Shown here piece by piece: positions 23,554 through 36,387 of a DNA stretch of 64,000 nucleotides. Numbering within the stretch: the stretch's first letter is position 1; every line of letters starts with the position of its first letter. Source of the DNA: Citrus sinensis (lineage: Eukaryota > Streptophyta > Magnoliopsida > Sapindales > Rutaceae); assembly GCF_022201045.2 (NCBI RefSeq), contig NC_068560.1:22709501-22773500 (forward strand), in the 5' to 3' direction. A model generated the notes under the pieces. That model ran no database searches and was not told the origin of the DNA. It worked only from the letters and a program-made list of their open reading frames with translations. The position numbers and the translations under genes are program-made.

Positions 23554-24048
23554 CTAAACATAAAAATATAGTAAAAAAAAAAAGACTAGGACAAACTTTC
23601 GTAAACAGGGGCGTAATAAATCAATCATCAAGCTTTGGAATGTTGAAAGTGCATTGGTCAAGCCAAATGGCATGACGATAAACTCGCAATAGCCATCATG
23701 TGTTCTGAATGCTATCTTGTGATTTTTTTGCTTTTTGAACACGTATTTGATGATATTTGATCTCAACGCTAACTTGGAAAAGTATGTAGCTCTGTGCAAC
23801 TCACCCAAAAGCTTATCTATTATAAGTATCAGATACTTGTATTTGATAGTAATGTTGTTCTACACTCGACAATCTATATAAAGCCCATCTGCTTTTTGGA
23901 TAAGTAATACTGGTGATGAAAAAGGGCTGGTGCTTTGTCGTATTGTGCCAGATTCGAGTAACTCGCTTACTATCTTTTCAATTTTAGTCTTTTGATAATA
24001 TAGGAACCTATACGGACGAACGCTTACTGGGCCTTGATTTTGTTGCAA
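23554..24048 (-). pseudogene. Reverse transcriptase remnant of the decayed gypsy element
   Basis: The N-terminal palm block (RPYRFLYYQKTKIEKIV, SPFSSPVLLIQKADG) is at 24048-23860. The block with [21 protein letters not shown] is at 23808-23620. A frameshift separates them, and the YxDD region downstream is degraded. The order is typical of Ty3/gypsy pol. Confidence 0.8.
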
Positions 24049-24439
24049 CTGTATGTCTTGTCCATAGACCTCTTTAGTGGTAATTCATTAGGAGGATTAA
24101 AGGCATGACCATATTCTATTGAGGTCGAAGGTCTGCAGGATACTTCTTGGGGGCATATTTGTTCATCACCTAAAGTGATCTAAAAGAAGAAACTAGTGCC
24201 ATTTAAACATAACAATTCATTATCATTCAAGTCCATGAATTTTCAGTCTTCCTATACCTCTATAAGTGTGAGCCTATCCATCTGAAGTAAAGGTCTTGGT
24301 CAACTTACTATAATCAGTTGTGATGGTACCCAAGGTTTCTAGCCACTGGACCCCTAACACAGCCTAGCAGGCAGATACTAGTGGTACATAGAAGTATGAT
24401 GATGGTTTTGTGTCATGATTTGGAACTTCGTATTGCGTA

Positions 24440-24545
24440 CTACTAGCAATCTAAATTTGGAAACTAAAGATTGATTTATGAAGTTGTAGGTGTTTCTGCC
24501 ATCAATCAATACCATGATATCCTTGTTTTTTCAAAAATTCCTTAA
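24440..24545 (-). pseudogene. Aspartic protease remnant of the decayed gypsy element
   Basis: The minus frame reads DIMVLIDGRNTYNFINQSL, matching the retropepsin active-site layout (VLID-G-S-T-H-N-FI) with the central serine replaced. It lies just upstream of the RT remnant, as expected for gypsy pol order. Confidence 0.6.
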
Positions 24546-25142
24546 AACGCGGATGGTTTGTGGATGCTCAATGGCTGCAATTGCATGGTACGAGATCTCC
24601 AATATTGACTCAATGATGTCCAGTTTAACTTCATCTTTTGTAGCTTCAATATAGTTGTGTTCTAGAGAATTTTTACTCATAAATAATTAGGCACTTTGGT
24701 AGCAGTGACAGGTAAAAATTTTTCATCGTAATAATAATAAAGTCCCTTCTCACGTCATTTATGGGCCTCTTGGCTTGTGATGTGCCGAAAACGAATTGGT
24801 GAGTTATTGGGGCCTTGGTTCATTTTTTAAATTGCTGAAGGGTCCAACAAACCAGTTAAATTGTTTGGCACGATTGTTTGTACCCTTGCAATTGTTGAAG
24901 GACAAAAAGAACTGTTTTATTTTTTTACAGGATTTTACATTCCTCGATCAGCTGAGTGACACCAATAGTATCTGTTAAGGTTTGCAGCTAGTTAATCTTG
25001 ACATCTAAGCGAATTTTGCCTTTGAGACCTGCAATAAAACAACACACTAATAATTGTCAGGTAACCTATCAACACGGTGGGACAATTTTTCGAAAGCTTT
25101 CTAATAGGCCTCTACACTTAAGGTTTGTTTTAAATGAGTTAG

Positions 25143-28100
25143 TGTAATGCCAAATTTTCGTGATTTTAAATTATGAAATTTTTTTTATTAGAAATCATAT
25201 TTGACATTATTGCCCTTATTAACAAGGATTATTAAATCCATAATTAGAATTTTTGGGATAATTTTGGAAAAGAGTTACTCTTTCCAAAGTTAATAGGGTT
25301 TCCTAAGGTTCCCTACAAATTTATACTTTTCCCTCTCCCATAACCCTAAATCCACAACGTTTTATTTTATTCTCTCTACTGCTTAATACTCTTTTACTCA
25401 CATCTTATGATTCAAACTTTTGCTCAGAAGAGAGAGTCTTAACTATTGGTAAATTTTACTCTCTCTATCTCCACTTGATTTCACTATCGTATGCCCTATT
25501 TAGGGTTTTATTGGCATGATTTTAGATTGTTACAAACCATTATGCATGATTTAGGGTGTATTCAAATTGTGTTTAGTGCGCTAATTTATTGTTGAGTCAT
25601 GTTAGTTAATCCCGGATGCAATAAACACACTGAACAATTCTGGATAACATGAATATCCCAAAAAAAAGCATATATTTTATGAGCGATTTTTATAGAAGAA
25701 CCTTGTCTTTATGAAAACTAGACATGTAGGATTTATTGAATAAATTTTGTTTTCGATTTTATATGGATTTTCAAAACTGACACTATTGCACTGGAAAACA
25801 GTGGTTCTAGCAGAACGACCAGATTCACAAAATTATTTGTAGTGTCAAATGAACTCAAAAAATTCTAAATTTCAGATAGAGGTTAATATATGTGTCTTGT
25901 ATTTCTAGTTTTAATTTCATATTTTTCTGATTAATATATAATTTTACAAAAATCTCTGAATCCATATTGTTTAATTAAGGCACTGTGAGATAGGCTTGAA
26001 TTTATCAAGAAACAAATAGTTTTGAAAATGTTTTTGGTGTAAGGTCCTCTTGAAATATTTATGAGAGATACCGATGGATGTCCATAATAGTTTTGTAAAA
26101 TATTGTGTCATTTTGATTTCTAGATTAAGAGTTAAAATTCTAAGAATCAGACATATTTTAGAATAAGTTGTTAATAGTTATATCTTGTATCTGTTTAAGG
26201 TGTTGGAGGTATTTGAGGCTGTTAGAGGCTTAGAGGTCTGTTTAAATCATTACTTTATCGAGGTAAGTAACTTTATTCCTAATTTATTGGATATGTATGA
26301 TTATTTTGATACTACTATAAGTACATGTGCTTTTATAGTTCTTTGAAAATTAATTGTTTTTCATAACGAAATTAGTTTATGTAAATGTTTTCAAATCTGA
26401 AAATTGCGTTTTTTTTATGGTTTTAACATAATATTATAAATACCTTTAAATATGTAATTTATTTTGCTAAATGATTATCTTTTATGAATTTGTCTCTAAA
26501 ATATTATAATGGAATTTGTTTTGCAAGCCTAATTCATTATTATGATCTTTTACAAGTCTGATAAGAATGTTTTGACTAGGTATACGATAAAGATTATTTA
26601 TCATTGTTCACGGGCCACCTCTTAAGACTATATGGGGGTCACATTTCGAGGGCTAGAGTGCTACAAAGTGCTATGTACAAGTCATTACGTATGGAAAATG
26701 AATTTAAATATTTTGACTCATTGTCCGTAGTTATTTTGATTATGATTTTGATCGTATTATACGATGTATATATTTTGGACTAGTACTGAGTTTCTGTTGG
26801 TGGTAAAATTGTGGGGAATGGCAAATGTAGAGAAATACAACAATAATGGTGGAACTTTATTACGTAAAGTAATGTGTTTACAACTAACTTTGTATGTAGA
26901 AAGAAAAATAATAGTAATAAGTAAACTGTAGAAATTTTGTGTGCTTCAAGGCACGTTACAAATGTCGCTTTCCTTAAGACGTTATTTGCCCCCACCAATT
27001 GAGTGATGCACATGGGTTAAGCAAATACGCCTCCAAGATACAATGAAGCACTTGTTGGTTTGCTTGTGTTGTGCATCGACGAAAGCAAACCAGAATACTC
27101 TTAAATATTACAAGCCTGCCAAGAAACAATATATTATTCTTGCAGAAAACAATATATTGGAATGTGAATGCACAAAAGAAATGGGTGTTTTGTGTTGAAA
27201 TTCGTACTAGAAAGGAATGCTAAGAAAAGAATGGTGTAGGATCATTCATTTCATGTCAAATGACTTAAACATGACCTCTATTTATAAATATACTTGTGCC
27301 CCCTCATTTGGGTTGTCATCTTTCATGATACCCCTTCATTCATGGCCATTGGATCTTGATTTGATTTTAATCAATGGTCCAAATTGAACCATCACCATTT
27401 CAAATGAATGTCACCATGAAATGATGCATCTCTAAGTGAAATGTTGCCATGAAAAGTTATATCATTTAGTAAAAAGATACATTTTCTACAAGACACAATT
27501 AAATGGATATGTCCTTACAACAATACATCATTTAATTAGACATGTCTTTAGTGAAATGTACATTTTCTATAAGGCACAATTAATAGGACATGTCTTTACC
27601 ATAAGACACATTTATTTTGAAAATTTTGCAACATTTCTGTTTTGAATATGTACACGATATTTTGATTTTGATTCTGTTTCTGACCGAGTCACAAGGAGTG
27701 TAGGTAATACTATGTGACATGAGCTAACCTTTTTGTTTTCTGAATATCTACTATACAATTTGCTCCCATGATTAATTATGCTTTTGATGTTATGAATTAC
27801 TATGAATTTATGTCATTTTATGAAATTTATAACTCATAACACATGTTTTGATAAAAAGAAGGCTTGCAATATTTTTGTTACTCGATAACCCTAGTGTATT
27901 GAGAATGATTTTACTTATTAAGTTAACACCTCATCCCTCGCCATTACGTTTTGCAGACTAAGTACCTTGTTGAGAGGTGTGCTTACTGCTTATCCTTGGA
28001 GCTAAAGATTCATTTACTTTTGCTAGTTAAATAAGATAAGGATAAACTCATCTTTCCTTTATGTTTTTATTTTATTTTATGAACTTGTAATTATGGAGTT

Positions 28101-28281
28101 TTGAGATTTCTGTCATATTTACGTCTTCGGAAGAAAATATTTAGTATTAGACATATGGATTCGTGGATTTATTTAAATAAAATTTGAGATTTTTCAATTT
28201 AAGATTTTTGTGTAAGGATTTCGATTTATGAGTAACCTCTTTTACCACGTGCTCCGCACGTGTTAGATTTGGGGTGTTACA
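25143..28281 (+). mobile_element. Solo LTR of a large Ty3/gypsy family, itself interrupted
   Basis: The unit starts TGTAATGCCAAA and ends GGGGTGTTACA, the inverted terminal pattern common in long gypsy LTRs. It is flanked by GTTAG (25138-25142) and ATTAG (28282-28286), a 5-bp duplication with one change. No gag or pol and no second LTR are seen, so it is a solo LTR of about 2.3 kb once the nested copia LTR is subtracted. Plus orientation is suggested by CCCTAAATCC-type leader text. It is inserted in the gag part of the decayed gypsy element. Confidence 0.7.
26795..27633 (-). mobile_element. Solo copia-type LTR nested in the gypsy solo LTR
   Basis: An 839-bp unit with ends TGTTGG and GCAACA (on the minus strand TGTTGC to CCAACA) interrupts the gypsy solo LTR. 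A TATA box (TATAAATAGAGG on the minus strand, near 27285) supports minus orientation. The flanks GTTTC and TTTCT are only approximately duplicated, so the exact borders may be off by a base or two. Confidence 0.55.
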
Positions 28282-28289
28282 ATTAGAGC

Positions 28290-28760
28290 TTTAGGTGGAT
28301 CTTCGTAATCTATTGGTTCAAATCGTTGGAGAATGGTTTGTGTGAATTCACTCCAAGTTAATGGTCCCTTGAATTTAGTTACCTTCAAAGATGGAGAGAT
28401 GCAAGCTGGTCTGAAGCAATATCCTTAAAATCAAAATATTATATCGCTTTGTAATTCCATCTTGTGGGATCTTCTCCTCCAAAACTTGAGAAAGGAGAGC
28501 TTGAGGTGATGGTGATTTTGGTCAAGAAAAGAGCTAGAACAGGAGATGTTTAGTTGAGCTGGTTGGTGTGATGATTCTCCGGGAGCAAATGGATTGATTT
28601 TGGTGTTGGTGGTGTTTGAGCTGTGGGAAAGCCGCAAGGATTAAACCTCTGTGAAACCTGTTTGTAGAGTGGCATTAACTTGATGAAAGGTAGAATCGAG
28701 TCGGGCTGGAATCTCGTTAATTTCATTGCAAAATTCAGCATCGGTTTTGCCACGGGTGTC
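28290..28760 (-). pseudogene. Gag remnant of the decayed gypsy element
   Basis: Overlapping minus frames with broken phase lie directly downstream of the PBS-like site. The context and a WSEF-type block (from TTCACTCCAAGTTA on the plus strand) support a gag origin. No zinc knuckle was found. Confidence 0.45.
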
Positions 28761-28780
28761 CATTATCGGAATAGTCCTCT

Positions 28781-29103
28781 GATACTAATTAATAAGAACC
28801 AGAAGCGGATAAGGTGAAGGAAGAAGTTTAGAGAAGGGAGCAGTTTTTGTATAATTTGCTGCCTTTATAAATGAAAATCTTGGTCATTTATAGACCCTGC
28901 AGTACTACTAAGCAATTTAGTTGCTTAGAACTAGGAACTAACAAGCAAAAGAAAAAAGGAGAAAATAGCAACTGAATAATTACTAAATATCAGCCACCAA
29001 CTTATTCAGAGTTTATTAGCTAATAGCTACTCCTGTCTTGGTCTTATTTGAGCATTTCCTCATATTGCATATTGCAGACTATAAAAGGCTGCAGCATATG
29101 TCA
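28781..29103 (-). mobile_element. 5' LTR of the decayed gypsy element
   Basis: About 320 bp between host sequence (29104) and the PBS-like site (TAGTATCAGAGG, just below 28780). It contains a CTATAAATG TATA box on the minus strand near 28895. Borders are approximate, since no partner LTR survives for comparison. Confidence 0.5.
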
Positions 29104-29294
29104 TTTTCCTACTAGTTATAATTTACACACAGAAACAACTTCATAAACCTATCTTTCATCCATTGAAGTACACAGCCAACGAGTACTAAACACAATCCAA
29201 ATTCCAACAGAGTTCATAAGTTCACAACTTAATTTGATTTATTTTATCAGAACGGACTCCATATAATCTCCTCATGTAACTGGAAGCGCAACTT

Positions 29295-31048
29295 TTAATT
29301 ACGATGGTTTTGAATTCTCAAGAAATCAATAAATGATATTCCACGTAGTTCACTTGAAAAAAATCTTTTAAAGTGATCTACCACACTTATCCTCTTAAAT
29401 AATGTTGGTGTCTCTCGAGTAATAAGACTTGGTGCTGGACCCAATTCTCCATCTAATTTTGCACCATAGAATGTAGCAAAAGATAATCTTTCCTTCACTG
29501 AGTTCACAGTTGCACGATGTTCGATACTACGGTAAGTTCCATTGGTAAAAACCTACAAGATCATGAAGTAAATGAAAAAGAATGAGTTAGAAAGTGTACA
29601 AAGAGGAGAAAAATAGATTGATGAAACTAGATATCACCTATATATTCTATGCTAACAACATAGCTTGTATTGCAAGCGACATGTCACTAATAATTTCTTG
29701 TTATGATTTTGGTGTTAGTTAACTATATATTTTTTTAATCATTAATACGATAGTCCTACTCTACTTATCAATAAATTACACGTCATATGTCACATTACCA
29801 GACATACAAACTCTGTAAAGATGTACGTTACTTATCAGTGGTTATAGGCTATAGAAAATGAGAAGTGTTACCTCTAAAATGTCTCCAATGTTGACTATAA
29901 AGGCATCTGGAAGGGGTCTAACAGCAACCCATTTTCCATCTTTCTTTATTTGGAGACCATCCATCTGATTGATTTGGAGGAGGATGGTAAGTGCGGAGGC
30001 ATCACAATGGGAATTAATGCCGATAACTTGCTCTGGTTGCGGACAAGGAGGATAATAATTCATCCTTAATGATTGTACCCCGTTTTCAAACAACTCTTTC
30101 ATATCATTAGGATCCATTCTTAGAGCTTTAGCCATTTGATCAAGGATTTTCAGGGCAAGATTTTTCAGTTCTGATAAGTAAACTTCCAAGTCATCTCTGC
30201 ATGCAAATAACAATATATAGTCCAGTAATTATTATTGGATGGAATATACTATATGACAAAAATCTTCGCTTTGATTTGCCTTCGGATCTTAAACGAACAA
30301 AAAAACATAGAACCTGAATGGAAGAGGCAACTTGGGCAACAAGTGGAGTTTCCTCAGATAAGTTGGGAGAGTGAACAAAGTAAAGCCGTATCCCCAATCA
30401 AGCTTCTGCTCTTCAGACGCAATAAAGAGCTGCCCAAATCCCTCAATATCTCCTGGTTGTTGCCAAAACTTCCTTTTCTCATCAATTGGCATATCAAAGA
30501 AGTCTAGAATCTCTGCTTTCACTTTCTCCACCAATGAACTGCTCACTCCATGATTTATCAACTGCATATATGCAAATAAAAGCAAGATGTTCTTTCCGTA
30601 CACGGTTCATGTAGGAAATTTAAAGTTGAGGGAAAACTACTAAAGAAACTGATAATCAAAACGCTAACAAAAACAACGATATACTAGTGTCGGTTTAACT
30701 GCTTTTCCCATCAAGTGAGTAAACCGACACCAATTTACCTTCTTTTAGTCAACATTTTGACCAATTCTATTGTCCGAATATCACTGCTCAATTATTATGT
30801 ACCTCAAAGAAACCCCAGTCTTTGCATGCACGGTCAAGCTTCTCAAGCTCTGAGTCATCCCCAGAGACCAGCTTGTGCATGTCGATGACTGGAAGTTGTT
30901 CTGCTGAAGAATCGTTGCGAATCAAGGGATGGTCTATGTCAGGGCGGACATAACGTGGAGGAACAGTGGTCAGTGGCTTATTATTTGCGAGCTCCAGAAT
31001 CGAAGGCTCCACGAGAGAACTCGCAATAACTGTTGCTTTTGCCTCCAT
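29295..31048 (-). pseudogene. SRG1-like 2-oxoglutarate/Fe(II) oxygenase, copy 1, frameshifted in exon 4
   Basis: Four exons on the minus strand: 31048-30803, 30561-30314, 30196-29872, 29553-29295, all with GT-AG borders. The N-terminal DIOX_N part (PPRYVRPD, LPVIDMHKL, WGFFE-LINHGV) and the 2OG core (MNYYPPCPQPEQVIG, then SHCD with iron ligands H228 and D230) are intact. In exon 4 one extra T (in the run at 29520-29522) shifts the frame at SIE-H, so the third iron ligand His, the RLS motif binding 2-oxoglutarate and the C-terminus are lost. Without the extra base the total would be 1077 bp, 358 residues. SRG1/codeine-demethylase relatives oxidise specialised metabolites; no substrate is inferred. 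Confidence 0.85.
30687..30730. repeat. Perfect 11-bp inverted repeat in intron 1 of oxygenase copy 1
   Basis: GTGTCGGTTTA (30687-30697) and TAAACCGACAC (30720-30730) are perfect inverted arms around a 22-base loop. The same place in copy 2 retains only partly matching text (near 50722-50760), so the hairpin has decayed there or formed here. Confidence 0.7.
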
Positions 31049-32410
31049 ATTATATAGATTTAGATTATCTGATTTCTAGCTATTACCTTTTTGTTTTTCC
31101 TCCTCTCGCCTGCAGACTCATCTGGTTTGTGTTTTAACAAGAAACTCTTAAATAAATAATACTCTCTCTGGATGAACTGTACTCTAGTTGGGTGTAATAA
31201 AATATTAATTTTATTAAAAAAATTTGAGAGAATCCTGACTACTGTCCATACTTTGAGGATTAGAATTTTCTATCATCTGCATAAATAATTAAAGTGCTGA
31301 TTAATTTATTTTGTACACTTATTTAATAAATTTTAAAAATTAATTTTTATTTTTGTATATTATTTTAAATATTAAAAAACCTCTCTATTTATATCTTACT
31401 ATCATTTATCCAATTTTATTTTGGTATTAAGAAAAAAAAACTTCATTCTAGATAACTATTATAATATAATATAATATAATATAATTGATAACTGATTAAA
31501 TTTTACTAGAGAGTTGCAGACTAGTTGGAGTCCAATTTGTATTTCTAATTGATATCTTCAAGCACCAACAATATATATGCAGCCGGTTTTTTCCTTTTTT
31601 TGGAGTTTAAATTTTTATTTTTTTAAAAATAATGTTACTTATATTTTCTGCATAAACCATTTTTTATTTTCAATATCTATAGCTGGTAACTTGTTGGGTA
31701 TTTATTAAACCTTTAATATTTTCTTTTACAATTGATGATTTAGATTTGTTATTAAAGAAAGTTCTCGGGTTTAAGTAAGATTATTGAATTTGAGTGTGCG
31801 TTAAATGGTGTCAAATATTCCTTTAATTAAATGACTTGTGTAGCTGCTAATCATGAAAGATTTTACAATAAAATAGTGTTCTTATCCATGTAGTCTCTCA
31901 CATTGTGTGGTTAAATTTTAAATAATCTCACTGAATTGCCATTTTGAATGGTAAAACCAGTCTGACCACACAAATTTATGTACACGTTTTTTTTTTCCAA
32001 ATACTGTTTCATTGTAAAATGGTAAATTAGATATAGACACATACAAAACAATGACAAAATGGACAACTGTAGCTATCAAGTTTTCGTCTCCAATCTAGAA
32101 GTTATGAAATTATTGGGTTTTTTTGTTGATCGGTCCGTGTCATTGGTAGAAATTACGAAATTTAGAGGGGACCATGACTTTTTAAAATGCATCATTAATT
32201 TAAATTTATTTTTGTCTCATCTTGACTAAGGGCTCATTCACGATTACTATTAAGATTCTAAAGTAATTTTAAAAGGTTAAAATTTAAGGTATTTAGTAAT
32301 TTTTTAAAAATCAATCTCGACAAAATTTGATTTTAAAAATTAATTTATACTTAATACAATTTTATATATATCTTTACATATTTTACATAAAACCAAAATT
32401 ATCTTTAATT
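31049..32410. other. Promoter side of oxygenase copy 1 and AT-rich spacer
   Basis: The first 200 bp match the region upstream of copy 2 (ATTATATAGATTT, GATTATCTGATTTCTAGCTAT, AACAAGAAACTC) and so hold the promoter and leader. The remainder to 32410 is AT-rich with no recognised gene. A short (ATAAT)n run lies near 31461-31485. Confidence 0.5.
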
Positions 32411-35400
32411 CACTACAAGAAAATCGATTATTACCGAGGACAGTTATCCCTCGGATACTTGTTTAGGCAAAATATCATAAATTGCCAATGGTAGTAACCT
32501 CTCTAAAAATACATGACAATCATGTGTCTTCATGCCTGAAATTTTACCGTCTTTCACATTAACACATCGTGACAAATTAGCACAATAGCCATCTGGGACT
32601 TTTAAATTTGACAGCCACCGTAATACATTTGTCTTTTGCTCAGGTGTAACACTATAACATGCAGTGGGTAGCACTATCTGTCCAGCCACCTCTTTTGGGT
32701 GAAGTTCTGCCCTTATTTTCATCTCTTTAAGATCCAAACGAGCATTTAAAGAGTCTTTAGTTTTTCCTTCAATGTTTAGAATAGTGCCAATCACATTGTC
32801 AAACACATTTTTCTCAATATGCATAACATCTAAACAATGATGCAGCAGCGTTTTCCAATATGGCAACTGAAAAAAATACTATGTTCCAATTATGTTTTTT
32901 TCCAAAACCAACAACTTGTTTTTTTCCAGCCTTTCCAAATGTTATAGGTCTCAAACTTTGAAGTTCATTTAAGACTTCTTCACCTGTTTGACGCTTTGGT
33001 GCATCTCTCTTATCCTTCTTTCTATCAAATTGCATTTTTTGATCTCGCCACGGGTGATCTTCAGGTAAAAATCGTCAATGACCCATGTAACACATTTTAG
33101 AACCATTTTTTCAGCCTATGGTGTGTAGTCTCTTCACAACAACATGGACATACCAACTTTCCTTTTGTATTCCAACCAGACAAATTAGCATAAGCTGGAA
33201 AGTCATCAACAGTCCATATAATTGCAGCTTTCATTTGAAAATTCTGGTTTTTTGAGACATCATGGATTTACACCACTTTCCCACAACATTTTCAACTTAT
33301 CAATTAACGGCCTCAAATATACATCAATATCATTGCCTGGACCTTTTGGTCTTGGGATAAGCAAAGTCATAAATATATATGGTTCTTTCATACTCATCTA
33401 AGGAGGAAGATGATAAGGAAATAAAAGGACAGGCCAAGTACTGTGCCCAATATTCATGTTTCCAAAGGGATTAAACCCATCAGTAGCCAACCCCAACCTT
33501 ACATTTCGAGGATCTAATGCAAAAGACTCATGTATTTGATAAAAGGTCTTCCAAGCCTCACAATCTGCTGGATGTCTTAACAGCCCATCTTTCACACAGT
33601 TATCAAAGTGCCATCTCATATCTCCAGCGGTTTTGGATGACATGAATAACCTTTGAAGTCTTCGTGTAATAGAAAAGTAACGTAAGATCTTCCATGGAAC
33701 CTTTTTGGTAGATCCATTGGCACTTTTTCCTTTAGCCTTCCATCTTGAAACTCCACAAACTGGACATTGCGATGCTTGTGCATGCTCCTCATAATAAATG
33801 GCAATCATTTTTACATGCATCAATTTTTTCATAATGAAGACCAAGGTCTTTGATAATTTTTTTTTGCATTATAGTTGGAAGTATGCATTTTTTTACACAT
33901 TGGAAACGCATCATTTAATAACTCCAACAACATGTTGAAAGATTTATTACTCCAATTGTTGATGCATTTAATGTGCATTAACTTAACCATGAAAGAGAGG
34001 TTGGAGTACTTTTCACAATCCGGATACAAAGGTTGTTCAACCTCTTTCACCAATTCATAGAACCTTTGTGCCTCTTCATTAGGATCTTGAGAAAAACCTT
34101 CTTCTATCATATCATACATCTCATTTTGCTGAAAGTTCTCAAGATTACCATTTTCATCATTTTCAGCCCTATCATTATCAGTATCTCTATCCCCATTCTC
34201 TCCATGACAATACCAAGTGGTGTAGTCACGCCTTATTCCTTCCTCTAAAAGATGTTTGTGTACTTCACTTCGAATTTTTCTATACCTATTACTACATTTC
34301 ACATATGGACATAAAATTTTCATATCATCTTCTTGAATATGACGACAAGCATAATCAAGGAAAGATGGTACTCCATTATAATATGCCATTGTTGACCTTG
34401 GTAATTGCATCCAAGATTTATCCGGTGGCATATTGCTACAAGTCATTAAAAATAAATATTAGAAAATTAATTTTCTACTGAATAAACAATTGTTTATAGC
34501 TGTTCTCAAATACAATTATCTCATTAACTACTAAATAAGCAAATAAAGAAAGGAAGAAAAAGCCATAGTACAGGATGTCCTAGTAATTAATCACATAGGA
34601 TGGACTTCAAGTAATATAAACACAAGAAATATGTAAAAAAATAGAGAATGTTACATTACCGTGATCTTTCAAGAGCCACGAGGAGCGATGAGAAAAATAG
34701 AGTTCTTACACGCCTTGGTCACCGAACTAGATACTCAAAACTTCAATTTGCTGCAAGTACTTTCAAGAATATCAAAATTTAATTCTAGTATTATTCTTGT
34801 CATCTCTTCAATTTCAAAATTAATTTGCAAAGAGTGGTTGTATGATCCTAAATTTTTACCAAGAATGGAGAAAATTAAGAGGAATCACAATCAGTAATAC
34901 AAAATAAAATGGTATTGTAAATTCCTACAAACCAATGGAATTCTCAAATGCTAAATAATAATAAAATTAACACTATTAAAATATTAAAATTGAAATAGAA
35001 CAAATATATAATAAGTATTCCTTTGTTCTTCAGATTTTGGTGGGTGCCATCATTACTACTTTAAACCTTCTTTCACAACCTGAAGCAATGAAAAAAAAGG
35101 TAATATAATGAGCTATTATCATTTCATTCCTTAAAATATATGTATGTAATTAGATAAAACAATAAGAATTTAAAGCTGGAGTAAGACGGATAATTGTTTA
35201 ATTAAAATCTAAATAAAGTGAAAAGATATTAAAATAGCATGAAAAATTTGGCTCCTATTTCATATCTACTAATTTTAAAATATATAATTAAACAAAACTA
35301 GATTTTGAGTTTTTTTTTTCCTTTCAGCATTATCTTTGAAACAAAAATTAAAAAAAAAATGTACTTTTTTTCCTTTCAATGTTATCTCTATAACAAAATT

Positions 35401-36116
35401 TCAAGCACATAAAATTTTCAAGAACTCTTCCATAATGGAAAGTCAAACGCAACCCCACAAAATTATGAGGAAAAAGCAAAACCCGACCATTGCCGAAGCA
35501 AGTTTTGATTTAAAAAATTCTTTATAATTAAAATTTATTTTATCTTCTTTAATTAAAAAAAACTCTGCTTAAACCAAATAATGTAAGAAATAAGCAAGCA
35601 AAATGAAAAAGGAGAATAAAACTCACGCTGGAAATCGCGCTAAGAAGATCTGCATTTGACGAAGAAAGATGCTACATTTCTCTCAAGGTTTTTGGAATTT
35701 AATTTGTTTTTTATCATAAAGCAAGCAAAAGAAAGAAGCTGTGTCTTTTGCTTTTCATGGTGTAAATGTCTTTCGTTTTTGCTTTTAACTACCGAGGGAT
35801 GCTTTTATCTTTTCCAACAAATGATTCCCTGGGTAATAAAATATATATGTAATTTATACTTGCAAAAACTTATTTCCGAGGGAATACGGATTCGTCGCTT
35901 CTAAATTTGGCGCTTTCAACTCCCGCGCTAAATTATTCATTCTACCGAGGGATTTTATACTCTTTAGCGACTAATTATTTTCCCTCAGTAATATCATGTG
36001 GATTTTTCTATTTTTACCTACAAACGATTAACATCTCTTGAAAATACATTTTTTCCCTAGGAAATTTTAGTTCCCTCGGAAATAAATGGTGGGAAATACC
36101 CAATTTTATTGTAGTG
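32411..36116 (-). mobile_element. CACTA (En/Spm-type) DNA transposon, internally truncated
   Basis: The termini are CACTACAAGAAAATC (32411) and the inverse of CACTACAATAAAATT (ending 36116). Flanking triplets ATT and ATA are an imperfect 3-bp duplication. Subterminal copies of ACCGAGGGA/TCCCTCGG occur at both ends (near 32435-32455, 35790, 35877, 35944, 36070), as expected of transposase-binding repeats. Minus-strand TNP2-type transposase remnants fill 32444-34446. The coding part stops about 30 bp from the left terminus, so the 3' half of the usual element is deleted. Confidence 0.87.
32444..34446 (-). pseudogene. TNP2-type transposase remnant of the CACTA element
   Basis: From 34446 down, the frame starts with a transposase-associated domain (KSWMQLPRSTMAYYNGV, ILCPYVKCSNR, DYTTWYCHGE). 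TNP2 core blocks follow in shifted frames: CPVCGVSRWK, LGLATDGFNPFGNM, a TVDDFPAYANLSGW block near 33210-33180, and HHCLDVMHIEKNVFDN with MKTHDCHVFLERLLP at 32866-32444. Frameshifts occur between blocks and the C-terminal DUF4218/DUF4216 parts are missing, so it is non-functional. Confidence 0.85.
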
Positions 36117-36382
36117 ATATTGATTAACAAATAAAATCAGAAAATTTAAGTTCACTATTATTTTAATTTTTTTTCTTCACGTATCTTCACTCCAATTCTA
36201 TTCCTTTTTATTTTCAATTCCATCAATAATTCTCAGTGAGTAAATGTTAATTAGTCCTTATATTTTGAATTAAGTGCTTATTTAGTCTCTATACTTTTGA
36301 AAAACACCTCAAGATTTTTTTACTATTAAATATGTGACATTTCACCCATATTTTTCTTTGCCATTATAGTAATAATACCAAT
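36117..36382. other. Short host spacer between CACTA and gypsy elements
   Basis: AT-rich, non-coding. It ends with GTTAC, the left target duplication of the young gypsy element. Confidence 0.5.
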
Positions 36383-36387
36383 GTTAC

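Larger units (their letters stand above)
22213..29103 (-). mobile_element. Decayed Ty3/gypsy retrotransposon with nested solo LTR, 3' truncated
   Basis: Read on the minus strand: LTR (about 29103-28781), PBS-like TAGTATCAGAGG next to it, gag-like sequence (28760-28290), a nested 3.1 kb solo LTR, protease (about 24540-24440), reverse transcriptase (24048-23554) and RNase H to integrase (to 22213). Frames are broken repeatedly. No second LTR is present: homology ends inside integrase where duplicated host flank begins. Comparison with the second oxygenase copy shows host sequence resuming near 29104 (CCTACTAGTTATA), so the element sits in the 3' flank of copy 1. Confidence 0.75.

Noticed and set aside
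32411..36116. CRISPR-like reading of the repeated ACCGAGGGA motifs
   Set aside because: They are subterminal repeats of a CACTA element in plant nuclear DNA, irregularly spaced and without spacers.
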